From positions 1,798,001 to 1,862,000 of the forward strand of contig NZ_CP071463.1 in NCBI RefSeq assembly GCF_017352095.1: 64,000 nt of DNA, in the 5' to 3' direction. Both the position numbers and the translations under genes were made by a program. This stretch comes from Natrinema longum. GTDB lineage: Archaea; Halobacteriota; Halobacteria; Halobacteriales; Natrialbaceae. Within the stretch, counting starts at the first letter, position 1. Each line of letters opens with the position of its first letter. The notes under the pieces are model-generated. The model was given only the letters and a program-made list of their open reading frames with translations. It had not been told where the DNA came from and made no database searches. Of this stretch, positions 18,335 through 27,817 are shown one piece after another.

Positions 18335-18523
18335 ATGACTGCTGACAGTAAATCATCCAACAACGCACATCTCCGTGCGATTCGTTCTACGATAGCCGCC
18401 TTAGCACTTGCAGTTCTGGCAGCTGCGCTCATTCTTCGTGAGGACCCCCTCGCTTTTCCGCTTTTTATCGCTACTATCGTCGTTGTCATCTATTCATTTG
18501 TTCCAACGCTATTGCATTCATGA
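18335..18523 (+). CDS. Small two-helix membrane protein (62 aa)
   Basis: MTADSKSSNNAHLRAIR followed by two hydrophobic segments, TIAALALAVLAAALIL and PLFIATIVVVIYSFVPTLL, separated by REDPLAF. No family recognised. The coding sequence uses many A/T-ending codons (AAA, TCA, CTT, ATT), unlike its neighbours, and lies in an AT-rich patch from about 18285 to 18640. GGTTATAC at 18304-18311 is 24-31 nt before the ATG, a good leaderless promoter. Composition suggests it was acquired or is weakly constrained. Confidence 0.6.
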   Translation: MTADSKSSNNAHLRAIRSTIAALALAVLAAALILREDPLAFPLFIATIVVVIYSFVPTLLHS

Positions 18524-18600
18524 TACGCTTGTCACCGACGATCGAATAGAAACCGCTACCAAGACGATCGGCAACTACGTTCCGTGATAACAGCGACCAC

Positions 18601-18617
18601 ATATAAATATATTTTTA
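18601..18617 (+). promoter_or_regulatory. AT-rich promoter before the methyltransferase
   Basis: ATATAAATATATTTTTA, 27-43 nt before the ATG at 18644, a strong haloarchaeal TATA region that fixes this start over an upstream in-frame ATG at 18584. Confidence 0.55.
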
Positions 18618-18643
18618 TTATCGATCGTTCCCTCGAGTCGAAC

Positions 18644-19441
18644 ATGGGACGAATCGAGTCGGGACCGGCCGGAACACGACCGGCGGACCCGCTGGGACGA
18701 GCGATGCTCGCTCACCACCGCGACGAGCCGGGTCGGCTGACGTATCGCGACGGCGCGGACGTCCAGGACGGCAACGTCGCCGAGTTCTACTTCTCGAGTC
18801 CCGACTCGTGGGATCGGGAGACGATCGACGTCCTCGAGCGACTCGCCGACCACGAACCGATCCTCGACGTGGGCTGTGGCGCGGGGAAACACCTCCTGTG
18901 GTGGGCCGACCGCGGCATCGACGCGGTCGGCGTCGACGCGAGTCCGAACGCCGTGCGAACGGCCCGTGAACGCGGCCTCGAGGACGTCCTCGTCGGCGAC
19001 ATGTTCGACTTGCCGATCGAGACGGGCGCGTTCGGGGCCGTCCACGCCGTCGGTACCCAGATCGGTCTCGGCCGCTCGCTGGCCGGGATCCGCGAGGTGC
19101 TCGCCGAATTCGCTCGCGTCACCGCCGACGGGGGCGTCGCCGTCGTGGACAACTACGATCCGACGCGACTGGACGAGGACTTCTTCGGCTACCGTTCCGA
19201 CCCGCGTGAGGGAATCGCACACCGGTGTTTCCACCTCGAGTTCGAACGCGAGACGGAAGACGGTGAGCAGCGCCGCGAAGTCGGGCGGACGCTACAGTTC
19301 CTGTTGTGTTCCCCGCCCCGACTCCGCGAGGCGACGACCGAAACGCCGTGGCAGCCGTGTCACGTCGCTCGGACCGATGGCACGGCACATTACAGAACGG
19401 CATTGAAAACGGAGCGACGGCCGAGTGGTGGAACGGAGTAG
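18644..19441 (+). CDS. Class I SAM-dependent methyltransferase
   Basis: A 265-residue protein. Motif I of the Rossmann methyltransferase fold is ILDVGCGAGKHLLWWADRG (about residues 73-91), followed by the acidic strand-2 end AVGVDASPNA and a motif II-like VLVGDMFDLPIETGAFGAVH. The N-terminal 40 residues include RAMLAHHRDEPGRLTYRDG, a pattern I associate with a haloarchaeal subgroup. The substrate (small molecule or protein) is not identifiable. Intact; monocistronic, followed by the PiT transporter after 78 nt. Confidence 0.85.
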   Translation: MGRIESGPAGTRPADPLGRAMLAHHRDEPGRLTYRDGADVQDGNVAEFYFSSPDSWDRETIDVLERLADHEPILDVGCGAGKHLLWWADRGIDAVGVDASPNAVRTARERGLEDVLVGDMFDLPIETGAFGAVHAVGTQIGLGRSLAGIREVLAEFARVTADGGVAVVDNYDPTRLDEDFFGYRSDPREGIAHRCFHLEFERETEDGEQRREVGRTLQFLLCSPPRLREATTETPWQPCHVARTDGTAHYRTALKTERRPSGGTE

Positions 19442-19519
19442 CGGCTGGGCTGGCGCTCTCGGAGTTCCGCTCGAAGGAACGCTTTTCTCGTTCGTCCCCA
19501 AACGATCCGGGGAGACGAA

Positions 19520-20728
19520 ATGGTCGCACTGTCCTTCGCAGTCCTCGTCGGGGCCGCTATCGTCACCTGTCTGTTCATGGCGTGGGTGCTCGGGGCGAAC
19601 AGCAACTCGCCACCCTTCGCCCCCGCGATCGGCGCGAACGCCATCTCGACGATGCAAGCGGCGTTCGTCATCGGCCTGCTCGCGGCCGCGGGCGCGCTCA
19701 TGCAGGGTGGCAGCATCTCGGAGACGGTCGGTGCGGACCTCATCGACGGCGTCACGATCACGCCGCTTGCGGCCACCGCAGGCTTGCTGACCGCGGCGGG
19801 GTTCATGGCGATCGGCATCTACACACGATACCCGATTCCGGCGGCGTTCGCGACGACGGGCGCGATGGTCGGCGTCGGTCTCTCGCTGGGTGGCGATCCC
19901 GCGATGGCTACCTACCGCCGACTCGGCACTTTCTGGCTGCTGGTGCCGATCATGTCCGGCGGACTGGCGTACGCGACGGCGACGATCCTGCGGCGCGACG
20001 ACGTCCCCGAGACCGTCGGCGTCCCGCTGCTGGCCGGCGTCGTCGGGGCGATCGTCGCCAACGTCCGTCTGGGCGTGATCCCGGATCCGGCCGCCGATCA
20101 GGGGACGCTGGCCGGGTTCGTCTCCCAGCAGTTCGGCGGTGGCCCGATACTCGCGTCCGGCGTCGATCTCGGAACCGTCATCGTGACGATCGGAGTCGGC
20201 GTCCTCGCGTTCTACTGGGTCCGCGAGCGCGTCCGCGTCTCCGTCGAGAGCGGGATCCGGTCGTTCCTGCTCGTCCTCGGCGGCATCGTCGCCTTCTCCT
20301 CGGGCGGCTCACAGGTCGGACTCGCGACCGGCCCGCTCGAGAACCTCTTTCGGGTCGAACTCGGCCTGCCGGGCATCCTCCTGCTCGCGATCGGCGCGGC
20401 CGGTATCCTCGCCGGGGCCTGGATGGGAGCACCACGGCTGTTACAGGCGACCTCCCGGGAGTACGCCCAGTTGGGCGTCCGGCGTTCGATCGCGGCGCTG
20501 GTCCCGGGGTTTATCATCGCCCAGCTGGCGATCGCGCTCGGCATTCCGATCTCGCTGAACAACATCATCCTCTCGGGGGTCATCGGCGGTGGACTGGCCG
20601 GCGGTTCGGCGGGCGTCTCCCGGCGCAAGATCGGCGTCACGATCACCTTCTGGGTGCTCACGCTGGGAAGTTCGGTCGTCGTCAGCTACGGGCTGTATCG
20701 GCTGTTCGCGACGGTGATCGGGGGTTGA
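19520..20728 (+). CDS. PiT-family inorganic phosphate transporter
   Basis: A 402-residue membrane protein with about ten helices and the PHO4/PiT internal duplication: LGANSNSPPFAPAIGANAIS in the N-terminal half, and IPISLNNIILSGVIGGGLAG in the C-terminal half. The usual GANDxAN is GANSNSP here, as in other haloarchaeal members. It would carry phosphate (or metal-phosphate) into the cell, coupled to Na+ or H+. No PhoU-like gene is adjacent. Confidence 0.85.
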   Translation: MVALSFAVLVGAAIVTCLFMAWVLGANSNSPPFAPAIGANAISTMQAAFVIGLLAAAGALMQGGSISETVGADLIDGVTITPLAATAGLLTAAGFMAIGIYTRYPIPAAFATTGAMVGVGLSLGGDPAMATYRRLGTFWLLVPIMSGGLAYATATILRRDDVPETVGVPLLAGVVGAIVANVRLGVIPDPAADQGTLAGFVSQQFGGGPILASGVDLGTVIVTIGVGVLAFYWVRERVRVSVESGIRSFLLVLGGIVAFSSGGSQVGLATGPLENLFRVELGLPGILLLAIGAAGILAGAWMGAPRLLQATSREYAQLGVRRSIAALVPGFIIAQLAIALGIPISLNNIILSGVIGGGLAGGSAGVSRRKIGVTITFWVLTLGSSVVVSYGLYRLFATVIGG

Positions 20729-20753
20729 TTCCCGCGGCTCGTACTCGAGGCGC

Positions 20754-21188
20754 TCACTCCAGCACCGTTACCGGCCGCGCAGTGCGTTCGACCACCGTGG
20801 CGGCGATCCCACGGCCGAGAAACCGCCTGAGAAACCCCGTCGATCCGCCGCCGGAGCCGTACATTACGACGTGATCGATCGCCTCCTCCGAGGCGTATCT
20901 GGGAACGACGGTTCCGGGTCGTCCCTCGACCGTCTCGATCCGAACGCGGTCCGCCGCCGTCGGATCGGCGACGGACTCGAGCAACGCCTCGGCGCTGGCC
21001 CGCGCTTCCGTCGTCCGTTCCTCGCTTCGCTCGAGGACGCCCCCCTCGCTGAGTGGCGCGTCGAGCGGCGTCACGACGGTGAGGAGGGTGATCTGGGCGT
21101 CGGGAAACGTCTCGAGGGCATAGGTAAGTGCCTCGTCCTCTCGCGGACGGCCGAGCGTCGGGACGAGGACGTGAGCGGAGTCGGCCAT
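20754..21188 (-). CDS. Universal stress protein (UspA family)
   Basis: A 144-residue protein with the Usp fold: [20 protein letters not shown] at the start, [11 protein letters not shown] after strand 2, and a terminal nucleotide-binding loop [20 protein letters not shown] then [13 protein letters not shown]. The G-rich loop is of the ATP-binding type. It is convergent with the PiT gene, 25 nt apart. ATG 21188 gives the standard start; the 40 upstream in-frame residues look non-coding. Confidence 0.9.
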   Translation of the reverse strand: MADSAHVLVPTLGRPREDEALTYALETFPDAQITLLTVVTPLDAPLSEGGVLERSEERTTEARASAEALLESVADPTAADRVRIETVEGRPGTVVPRYASEEAIDHVVMYGSGGGSTGFLRRFLGRGIAATVVERTARPVTVLE

Positions 21189-21628
21189 GGAGTCGTCTTC
21201 GGTCGCCGGTCCTATCGGTCTATCGCCGTCGACGAATCGCTCATCCGTTGTGTGAGAGGGACCCGATCCGGGAGCAGCATCGATGGCAGCGAGCGTCCCT
21301 CCTCTCACGAGGCAGGGGGATCGCCACGCCCTCCCCAGCCGATTCGTTCGCGACTCGAGGGGTTCACGTCGTTCACCCCCGCTCGTCGCTCACTCATCCC
21401 TCGCGCAATTTCGAGTCGCGATTCGTCGTCGACTCACCGCGACTCAGCGCGCGCCACACGCCGGCTGATCGGTCCAGAGCGTACGCTGGCTCCCTGAAGT
21501 TCGAGGGGACACGGATCCCACAGAGATCGACATGGATCGAGCGGGAGACAGTAGCCACTGCTCGAGGAGCCGATCGCCACAGCCGGCGAGACGATACTTT
21601 AAACCGCGGGACGCGCCAAGGACGGGTA
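21189..21628. other. Gene-free region between usp and hel308, 440 nt
   Basis: No supported gene. An open frame runs through it into hel308, but its translation has no family features and hel308 has its own promoter (TTTAAA at 21598). The rest is ordinary GC-rich sequence; I see no RNA gene in it. Confidence 0.5.
21598..21603 (+). promoter_or_regulatory. TATA box for hel308-cgi121
   Basis: TTTAAA 26-31 nt before ATG 21629, the canonical haloarchaeal spacing. It sets the hel308 start. Confidence 0.65.
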
Positions 21629-24001
21629 ATGAATATCGAGGAGCTGTCGGGGCTCCCGCCCGGTGCCGTCGACCATTTCCGGGGCGAGGGCATCGAGGAG
21701 CTCTACCCGCCCCAGGCCGAGGCGGTCGAGGCCGGTGCGACCGAGGGCGAGAACCTCGTCGCCGCCGTCCCGACCGCCAGCGGCAAGACGATGATCGCCG
21801 CCCTCTCGATGCTGTCGGCGGTCCAGCGCGGCGGGAAAGCGCTCTATATCGTCCCCCTCCGAGCACTCGCCAGCGAAAAAAAGGAGGAGTTCGAGGAGTA
21901 CGAACGCTTCGGCGTGACGACGGGTGTGACGACCGGCAACTACGAGAGCACCAGCGACTGGCTCGCGACGAAGGACATCGTCGTCGCCACCAGCGAGAAG
22001 GTCGACTCGCTCGTCCGCAACGGAGCCGACTGGCTCTCGGATCTGACCTGTGTCGTCTCGGACGAAGTTCACCTCATCGACGACCGGAATCGGGGGCCGA
22101 CCCTCGAGGTGACCCTCGCGAAACTCCGGCAGCTCAATCCCCGCATGCAGGTGGTCGCGCTCTCGGCGACGGTCGGCAACGCCGACGAGATCGCCGACTG
22201 GCTCGACGCCGCGCTCGTGGATACCGACTGGCGACCGATCGACCTCCAGATGGGGGTCCACTACGGCAACGCCCTGAACTTCGACGACGGCTCGACGCGG
22301 GAGGTTCCCGTCGAGGGGAGCGAAAAGCAAGAGGCAGCACTCGTCCGCGATATCCTCCGAGAGGGTGGCTCCTCGCTCGTGTTCGTCAACTCCCGCCGGA
22401 ACGCCGAGGCCGCCGCGCGACGGTTGGGCGGCGTCTCGAAGAACGAGCTGACCGCCGAGGAGCGGACAGAACTGGCCGACCTGGCCGAGGAGATCCGGGA
22501 CGACAGCGACACCGAGACGAGCAAAGACCTCGCGGACGCCGTCGAGCACGGGTCGGCGTTCCACCACGCCGGCCTCTCGAGCACCCAGCGAACGCTCGTC
22601 GAGGACGCCTTCCGCGACCGGACCCTGAAGGTGATCTCGGCGACGCCGACGCTCGCGGCGGGGGTCAATACCCCGGCTCGACGGGTAATCGTCCGCGACT
22701 GGCGGCGCTTCGACCCCAGCGCGGGTGGGATGGCCCCCTTAGACGTCCTCGAAGTCCACCAGATGATGGGCCGAGCGGGCCGTCCGGGGCTCGATCCCTA
22801 CGGCGAGGCCGTCCTCCTCGCTACGAGCCACGACGAGAGCGAGGAACTGTTCGACCGGTATATCTGGGCCGACCCCGAGCCGGTACGCTCGAAATTGGCG
22901 GCCGAACCCGCCCTGCGGACCCACGTGCTCGCGACCATCGCCTCCGGCTTCGCCCGCACGCGCGATGGGCTCCTCGAGTTCCTCGAGGCGACGCTGTACG
23001 CGAGCCAATCGAGCGAGCCCGGGCGACTCGAGACGGTGACCGACACGGTCTTGCAGTACCTCGAATCGAACGACTTCATCGAGCGTGACAGCGGCGGAAG
23101 CGACAGTGCCGAAGCGGACGATGGCGCAGACGGCGCGTTCACCTCGGCCGCTACTCTCGCCGAGAGCGGCGACCGGGACGAGGAACTCGCCGCCACCAGC
23201 CTCGGCCACACCGTCTCGCGGCTCTATCTCGATCCGATGAGCGCCGCCGAGATCGTCCACGGGCTCGCGGACGCAGACGAACGACCGACCGCACTCGGCC
23301 TCTACCAACTGGTCTCGCGGACGCCCGACATGTACGAACTCTACCTGCGCTCGGGCGAGGACGAGCAGTTCGGCGAACTCTTCTACGAGCGCGAGGCCGA
23401 ACTGCTGGGCGATGCCCCCAGCGAGTTCGAAGAGGAGCGCTTCGAGGACTGGCTCTCGGCGCTCAAGACGGGCAAACTGCTCGAGGACTGGGCGACCGAG
23501 ACCGACGAGGAGCAGTTGACCGATCGGTACGAGATCGGGCCGGGCGACCTCCGTGGAAAGGTCGACACCGCGGAGTGGCTGCTCGGTGCGGCCGAGTCGC
23601 TGGCCGCGGAGATCGACAGCGAGTGGACCGTCGCGGTCCGGGAGGCCCGCGCCCGCGTCGAACACGGCGTGAGTGAGGACTTACTCGAACTCGTCTCGGT
23701 CGGCGAGGTGGGCCGCAAGCGCGCCCGGCGGCTCTACGACGCGGGAATCGAGGAGCCCGCCGACCTGCGAACTGCGGACAAAGGTGTCGTCCTCACCGTG
23801 CTCAAAGGGGAGAAGACGGCGGAAACCATCCTCGAGAACGCGGGCCGCGAGGATCCCTCGATGGACGGCGTCGAGCCGAAGTCCGCAGGGAGGACCGACG
23901 GCGACGGACCGGCGATCGGAAGCGACGACGCGGACGAGGACGCGGCGAGGACGGAGACGGGGGACGCCGACGACAGCCAGTCGAGTCTGGGTGATTTCTA
24001 G
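21629..24001 (+). CDS. hel308: Hel308 superfamily 2 DNA helicase
   Basis: A 790-residue 3'-5' helicase that remodels stalled forks and recombination structures. Walker [10 protein letters not shown] at about residues 48-56, Walker B/motif [11 protein letters not shown], motif [11 protein letters not shown], motif [13 protein letters not shown], then the winged-helix and ratchet domains. The C-terminal helix-hairpin-helix region contains [20 protein letters not shown] near residues 685-710. The last residues (DSQSSLGDF) resemble a PCNA-interaction peptide (QSSLGDF). Its TAG stop shares a base with the GTG start of cgi121. Confidence 0.95.
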   Translation: MNIEELSGLPPGAVDHFRGEGIEELYPPQAEAVEAGATEGENLVAAVPTASGKTMIAALSMLSAVQRGGKALYIVPLRALASEKKEEFEEYERFGVTTGVTTGNYESTSDWLATKDIVVATSEKVDSLVRNGADWLSDLTCVVSDEVHLIDDRNRGPTLEVTLAKLRQLNPRMQVVALSATVGNADEIADWLDAALVDTDWRPIDLQMGVHYGNALNFDDGSTREVPVEGSEKQEAALVRDILREGGSSLVFVNSRRNAEAAARRLGGVSKNELTAEERTELADLAEEIRDDSDTETSKDLADAVEHGSAFHHAGLSSTQRTLVEDAFRDRTLKVISATPTLAAGVNTPARRVIVRDWRRFDPSAGGMAPLDVLEVHQMMGRAGRPGLDPYGEAVLLATSHDESEELFDRYIWADPEPVRSKLAAEPALRTHVLATIASGFARTRDGLLEFLEATLYASQSSEPGRLETVTDTVLQYLESNDFIERDSGGSDSAEADDGADGAFTSAATLAESGDRDEELAATSLGHTVSRLYLDPMSAAEIVHGLADADERPTALGLYQLVSRTPDMYELYLRSGEDEQFGELFYEREAELLGDAPSEFEEERFEDWLSALKTGKLLEDWATETDEEQLTDRYEIGPGDLRGKVDTAEWLLGAAESLAAEIDSEWTVAVREARARVEHGVSEDLLELVSVGEVGRKRARRLYDAGIEEPADLRTADKGVVLTVLKGEKTAETILENAGREDPSMDGVEPKSAGRTDGDGPAIGSDDADEDAARTETGDADDSQSSLGDF

Positions 24002-24507
24002 TGGAGCTACGCCAATGCCGCCTCGAGATCGACGATCTGGACGCGTTCGTGAGCGACCTCGGCGAGATCGGTGATCGCCACGGCGTGACGATCCAGGCCT
24101 TCGACTCGCGGTACGTCGCCGACCGCCGCCACCTCGAGCGGGCCGTCGAACTGGCCGATCGCGCGATCGACCGCGGCGAGAACGTCGCCCGGGATCGCGC
24201 CGTCGAGATCCTGCTGTACGCCGCCGGCCGCCGGCAGATCGACCGCGCGCTCGAGATGGGCGTCGGCGAGGGCGAGAACCGGGCGGTCGTTCTGGTCGAC
24301 GGCGAGAGCGACGGAGACGAGACCGCTGCGCTCGAGGCGGTCGAAACGCTGGACGCGTTCGTCGGACAGGAAGCGACGCTGGAGACACGGGACACCGAGA
24401 CGCTGTGTGCGTTCTTCGACATCACCGATGCCGAACGGGGGGCCACCGACGCGTCACTGTCGGCACTGGTTCGCGAGCGAGTCGCGCTGCTCGAGGTCGA
24501 GAAATAG
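24001..24507 (+). CDS. cgi121: KEOPS complex subunit Cgi121
   Basis: A 168-residue subunit of KEOPS, which makes the universal t6A37 modification of ANN-decoding tRNAs; Cgi121 binds the tRNA 3' end and the Bud32 kinase. The family pattern is visible in TIQAFDSRYVADRRHLERAV, ARDRAVEILLYAAGRRQIDRAL, and the C-terminal LCAFFDITDAE. The start is a GTG that overlaps the hel308 stop (TAGTG), so the pair is almost certainly co-transcribed and translationally coupled. Confidence 0.9.
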   Translation: MELRQCRLEIDDLDAFVSDLGEIGDRHGVTIQAFDSRYVADRRHLERAVELADRAIDRGENVARDRAVEILLYAAGRRQIDRALEMGVGEGENRAVVLVDGESDGDETAALEAVETLDAFVGQEATLETRDTETLCAFFDITDAERGATDASLSALVRERVALLEVEK

Positions 24508-24535
24508 GGGATCGGCGGGTCTCCAACCCGCGCTC

Positions 24536-24612
24536 TCAGACGGTTTGCTGTCCCGGTGGGACCGCAGGGCGGTCCCGGTCCTTCGGAACTGACGGACAGG
24601 AGACCGTCTCAG
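24536..24612. repeat. Dispersed stem-loop repeat, family A copy 2
   Basis: A 77-bp element with inverted ends (TCAGACGGTTTGCTGTCCC at the left; GGACAGGAGACCGTCTCAG at the right) and a perfect inner hairpin GGGACCGC-AGG-GCGGTCCC. Its right end contains the TGA stop (24609-24611) of the minus-strand DUF59 gene. It is inverted relative to copy 1 at 10213. Confidence 0.8.
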
Positions 24613-25385
24613 TCGTCGGCGGCCCCCTCGAGTCGGTCCGCCCTCGCTTCTCGCAGCCCGTCGCAGATGCCGCCCTGGCTCGACATGTTGACCCGTGCGA
24701 GCCGTCCCCGCCGGTGAACGAGGGCGAACGACCCGGGGTCGATCGGATCGCCCTCCGGCGTTCGAAACAGGGGGGTGTCCGGCTCCGAAACGAGGTCGGT
24801 CTTGCGGGCTTTCTCGAGGTAGCGCTCGATCGGCTCGGGCGGAACAGTGACCGCAAACGAACGGTCCTGAACGTAGACGGCGACGGTGTCGGTCGACCGG
24901 TCGATCTCGAGGTCCCGTACTCGAACGTCGACGATCGACTCGCCGTCGAGACCGGCCTCGAGCAGCGTTTCGACTGCATCGTACTGGCGGGCGACGCGGG
25001 CCTTCTCGTCGAGTTCCGCACGGACTGCCGCGACGTCGCCGTCGGCGTCCGGAAACGCCTCACCGAAGGACAGCCGTTCGTTCACGCCGCGATTGATTTC
25101 CGTCTCGTGCATGTGGTCGTGAAGCGTAATCCGGCTCTCTTCGACCGCCGGCAGGGACTCGACCTCGTCGCGGGCGTCGATCGCCATCATCCAGGCGAAG
25201 GCCGGCGAGCACCACGCCGTCGGGAGCGTGAGGTCGACGGCGACGCGTTGCGCGTCGATCTCGATCGCGTCGACGTACTCGAGGGCGACGATCGAGCGGT
25301 CGAGTTCCGGATCCGTCACTCGATCCAGTCGGTCGCGGACGGCCGCTCGCGTCGGTGCGGAGCCGTCGGGAGCCCGTCCACTCAT
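24609..25385 (-). CDS. DUF59/MIP18-family Fe-S assembly-like protein
   Basis: A 258-residue protein. Residues about 15-110 form a DUF59 domain: VRDRLDRVTDPELDRSIVAL, VAVDLTLPTAWCSPAFAWMM with the conserved Cys, as in Fe-S assembly factors of the SufT/MIP18 group. The C-terminal 140 residues have no motif I know, ending near NMSSQGGICDGLREA. Its ATG overlaps the stop of the amidohydrolase gene (ATGA), so the two are coupled. In mycobacterial binuclear-iron monooxygenase (mimABCD) operons a DUF59 protein sits beside a similar amidohydrolase and an alcohol dehydrogenase, which suggests a shared metallo-enzyme maturation role. Confidence 0.8.
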   Translation of the reverse strand: MSGRAPDGSAPTRAAVRDRLDRVTDPELDRSIVALEYVDAIEIDAQRVAVDLTLPTAWCSPAFAWMMAIDARDEVESLPAVEESRITLHDHMHETEINRGVNERLSFGEAFPDADGDVAAVRAELDEKARVARQYDAVETLLEAGLDGESIVDVRVRDLEIDRSTDTVAVYVQDRSFAVTVPPEPIERYLEKARKTDLVSEPDTPLFRTPEGDPIDPGSFALVHRRGRLARVNMSSQGGICDGLREARADRLEGAADD

Positions 25386-26461
25386 CAGTCGTCCGCAGCC
25401 GCGGGTTCCTCGCTGGCGTAGTGGTCCCCGAGACCGAACTGCTGACTGATCTCGTCGTCCTGGAACGCCTGCCGTTTCGCCTCGATGTCGATGTCGTAGA
25501 GGTCGGCGATATTCTCGCCCATGACCTTCTTTTTCGTCTCGAGGTCCCACTCGACGCCGTACTCCGCGCGGTGTTCCTGCGTGAATTCGGCCTCGAGAAC
25601 CTCTTCGACGAGCCAGTCGGGGTTCCACAGCGCGTAGTCCGAGCCAAAGAGGACGCGATCCTCCCCGAGCCACCAGAGGAGTTCGGACATGATCTCCGAG
25701 AACTTGCCCGGCCGGTTCTGGGCGAACGGCGCGGCGACGGCGAGGCCGCCGTAGACGTTGTTCTCCTGGGCGGCGATCCAGCAGAAGTCGTCGAGGCGGG
25801 GGAGCCCGACGTGTTCGACGATAAAGTTGAGCTCCGGGAACGACGAGGCCGCGTCGTCGACGTCTTTCACGTCGAACGCGTCGCGATTGAGGGGCCGGAT
25901 CGTCGGCCCCTTGTGGGCGTGGATGTTCTCGATCCCGAGTTCCTGGCACTTCTCGAGGAACTCGAAGGCGTCCTCGTCGTCGAGTCGCCACCCCTTCGAG
26001 TCGTCGCGCCACTCGGCGGTGTAGAGTTTGACGCCGGGGATATCGTACGTATCGTGGAGTTCCTCGAGGTACTCGAGGCCCGCCTCCCCGTCGCGGGGAT
26101 CGAAGGTGCCGTTGAGGACGAACCGCTCGGGGTACTCGGTCGCGAGTTCGGCGTTCTGTTCGGTCGTGTTAAACCCCTCTTCGTAGAAGTCGGTGAGGTA
26201 CGTCGGCTGGAAGATCCCCATGTCGGCGGCAGCGTTGCCGAACAGGTCCTCGACCATCCGATCGGCACCGTACTCCCGATACTCGTCCATGTCCCACTGC
26301 CGTTCCTCGGGAGTGAACGTCGTGTGATAATCGTAGAAACACTGGATGAACTCCTCCCCACCCTCGTGTTTGATGTTCTCCTCCGTGGCGTCCCACAGGT
26401 GGACGTGCCCGTCGATGACGAATATTTCCGCTCCGTTGTGCTGATACATCGCACAATGCAT
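25385..26461 (-). CDS. Amidohydrolase-superfamily protein (amidohydrolase 2 group)
   Basis: A 358-residue cytoplasmic TIM-barrel metal protein. Metal-site residues visible: H19 and H21 in VIDGHVHLWD, H in NIHAHKGPT (about 187), H in FIVEHVGLPRL (about 226) and D in LFGSDYALWNPD (about 281); K in GVKLYTAEW may assist. Enzymes of this group are metal-dependent hydrolases or decarboxylases. It starts an operon with the DUF59 gene and is divergent from an alcohol dehydrogenase. ATG 26461 or 26446 could be the start. The known relatives by context are accessory proteins of alkane/ketone monooxygenase operons; no monooxygenase subunit is present here. Confidence 0.85.
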   Translation of the reverse strand: MHCAMYQHNGAEIFVIDGHVHLWDATEENIKHEGGEEFIQCFYDYHTTFTPEERQWDMDEYREYGADRMVEDLFGNAAADMGIFQPTYLTDFYEEGFNTTEQNAELATEYPERFVLNGTFDPRDGEAGLEYLEELHDTYDIPGVKLYTAEWRDDSKGWRLDDEDAFEFLEKCQELGIENIHAHKGPTIRPLNRDAFDVKDVDDAASSFPELNFIVEHVGLPRLDDFCWIAAQENNVYGGLAVAAPFAQNRPGKFSEIMSELLWWLGEDRVLFGSDYALWNPDWLVEEVLEAEFTQEHRAEYGVEWDLETKKKVMGENIADLYDIDIEAKRQAFQDDEISQQFGLGDHYASEEPAAADD

Positions 26462-26534
26462 ATCGATACTACGCCATATTACTCTTTTTCAGACACGTTT
26501 GAATACCCCATCGACGAGGGCCTCTACGCGCAAA

Positions 26535-26547
26535 ATTAGCGTCTAAT
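26535..26547. promoter_or_regulatory. Palindrome in the amidohydrolase/adh divergent promoter
   Basis: Perfect palindrome ATTAG-CGT-CTAAT in the AT-rich 174-nt divergent region. It could be an operator shared by both transcripts. The adh TATA candidate is ATTCATATACTC near 26563-26574. Confidence 0.4.
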
Positions 26548-26635
26548 CAGTTTAGTATCAACATTCATATACTCACACAGAGCGATACGCGAGGGGAACG
26601 TTATCACGGATGCCGACGAACTGTGACGCGGTACC

Positions 26636-27679
26636 ATGCACGCAGCCAGACTCCACGAGTACACCGACGACATGAGCGACGCGTTGCAGATCGACGAGGT
26701 CGACCGGCCAGCCCTCGAGCAGTCCGATCAGGTCCTGGTCGAAGTCGAGGGAGCAGGGTGGTGTCAAACTGACAACCACATCGTCGAGGGGATGTGGGCC
26801 GATTACGCGCCACAGGACCTGCCGATGACGCTGGGCCACGAGAACGCCGGGATCGTCGCCGAGACCGGCGAGGAGGTGACGCTGGTCGAGGAGGGCGATC
26901 CGGTAATCTGCCACCCCGTCCAGACCTGTGGCATCTGTCGCCCCTGCCGGCTCGGCGAGGACATGTACTGCGAGAACAGCGCGTTCAACGGGCTCACGAC
27001 CGACGGCGGCTTCGCCGAGTACCTCCAGACCAACGAGCGCGCGGTGATCCCGCTCCCCGACGGCGTCGACCCGACGGAAATCGCACCGCACGCGGACGCA
27101 GGAATCACGGCCTACCACGCCGTCAAAAAGGCGGTCGACGAACTGAACCCCGGCGATACCTGCGTCGTCATCGGCGTCGGCGGCCTCGGCCACATCGGAC
27201 TCCAGTGTCTCGATGCCATGACCGCCGCCGACATCGTCGCCGCCGACATCAAAGACGAAGCGCTCGAGTTGGCCGAAGAGTTCGGTGCTCGCCACGCGAT
27301 CAACTCCGCCGAGGAGGACCTCGCCGACGTGATTGCTGACCTGACCGACGACGAGGGGGCCCAACAGGTGGTCGACTTCGTCGGCCGCGACGAGACGACC
27401 GCACTCGCACCCGAGATCGTCGCCGCCGGGGGCGACCACCACATCGTCGGCTACGGCGGCCACATCCACGAACCCAGTCAGGCACTGGTCGACGGCGAGT
27501 TCTCGTTCCGCGGCACGCTGGTCGGCAAGTACGCCGAACTGCAGGAACTCGTCGCGCTCGTCGATCGGGGCGACGTCGAACTGCGCACCGAACGCCACGA
27601 CCTCGACGAGATCAATACGGTCGCGGAACGACTCGAGCACAACGAGATCGAAGGACGAGCGGTCGTCCTGCCACCCTGA
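26636..27679 (+). CDS. Zinc-dependent NAD(P) alcohol dehydrogenase
   Basis: A 347-residue medium-chain dehydrogenase. Catalytic zinc ligands are in GWCQTDNH and LGHENAG, the four structural-zinc cysteines are in CGICRPCRLGEDMYC, and the cofactor-binding turn is GVGGLGHIGLQCLDAM. It oxidises an alcohol or reduces an aldehyde/ketone in the cytoplasm. Its divergent partners (amidohydrolase and DUF59) are the same trio found downstream of propane/acetone monooxygenases in actinobacteria, where this dehydrogenase handles secondary alcohols or acetol; that substrate range is an inference here. Confidence 0.9.
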   Translation: MHAARLHEYTDDMSDALQIDEVDRPALEQSDQVLVEVEGAGWCQTDNHIVEGMWADYAPQDLPMTLGHENAGIVAETGEEVTLVEEGDPVICHPVQTCGICRPCRLGEDMYCENSAFNGLTTDGGFAEYLQTNERAVIPLPDGVDPTEIAPHADAGITAYHAVKKAVDELNPGDTCVVIGVGGLGHIGLQCLDAMTAADIVAADIKDEALELAEEFGARHAINSAEEDLADVIADLTDDEGAQQVVDFVGRDETTALAPEIVAAGGDHHIVGYGGHIHEPSQALVDGEFSFRGTLVGKYAELQELVALVDRGDVELRTERHDLDEINTVAERLEHNEIEGRAVVLPP

Positions 27680-27817
27680 GCGAACCGAGACGACGGGTGA
27701 AACCGTGCGTCTCGGCCGGCGGGCTGCGACGGGATAGTCGGGTCGAACGCCGTCCGGGCACGAAAAACGGGGCACGTGATCTGTGGGCGATACGCCGGAC
27801 ACCGATCGCGGGATCTC

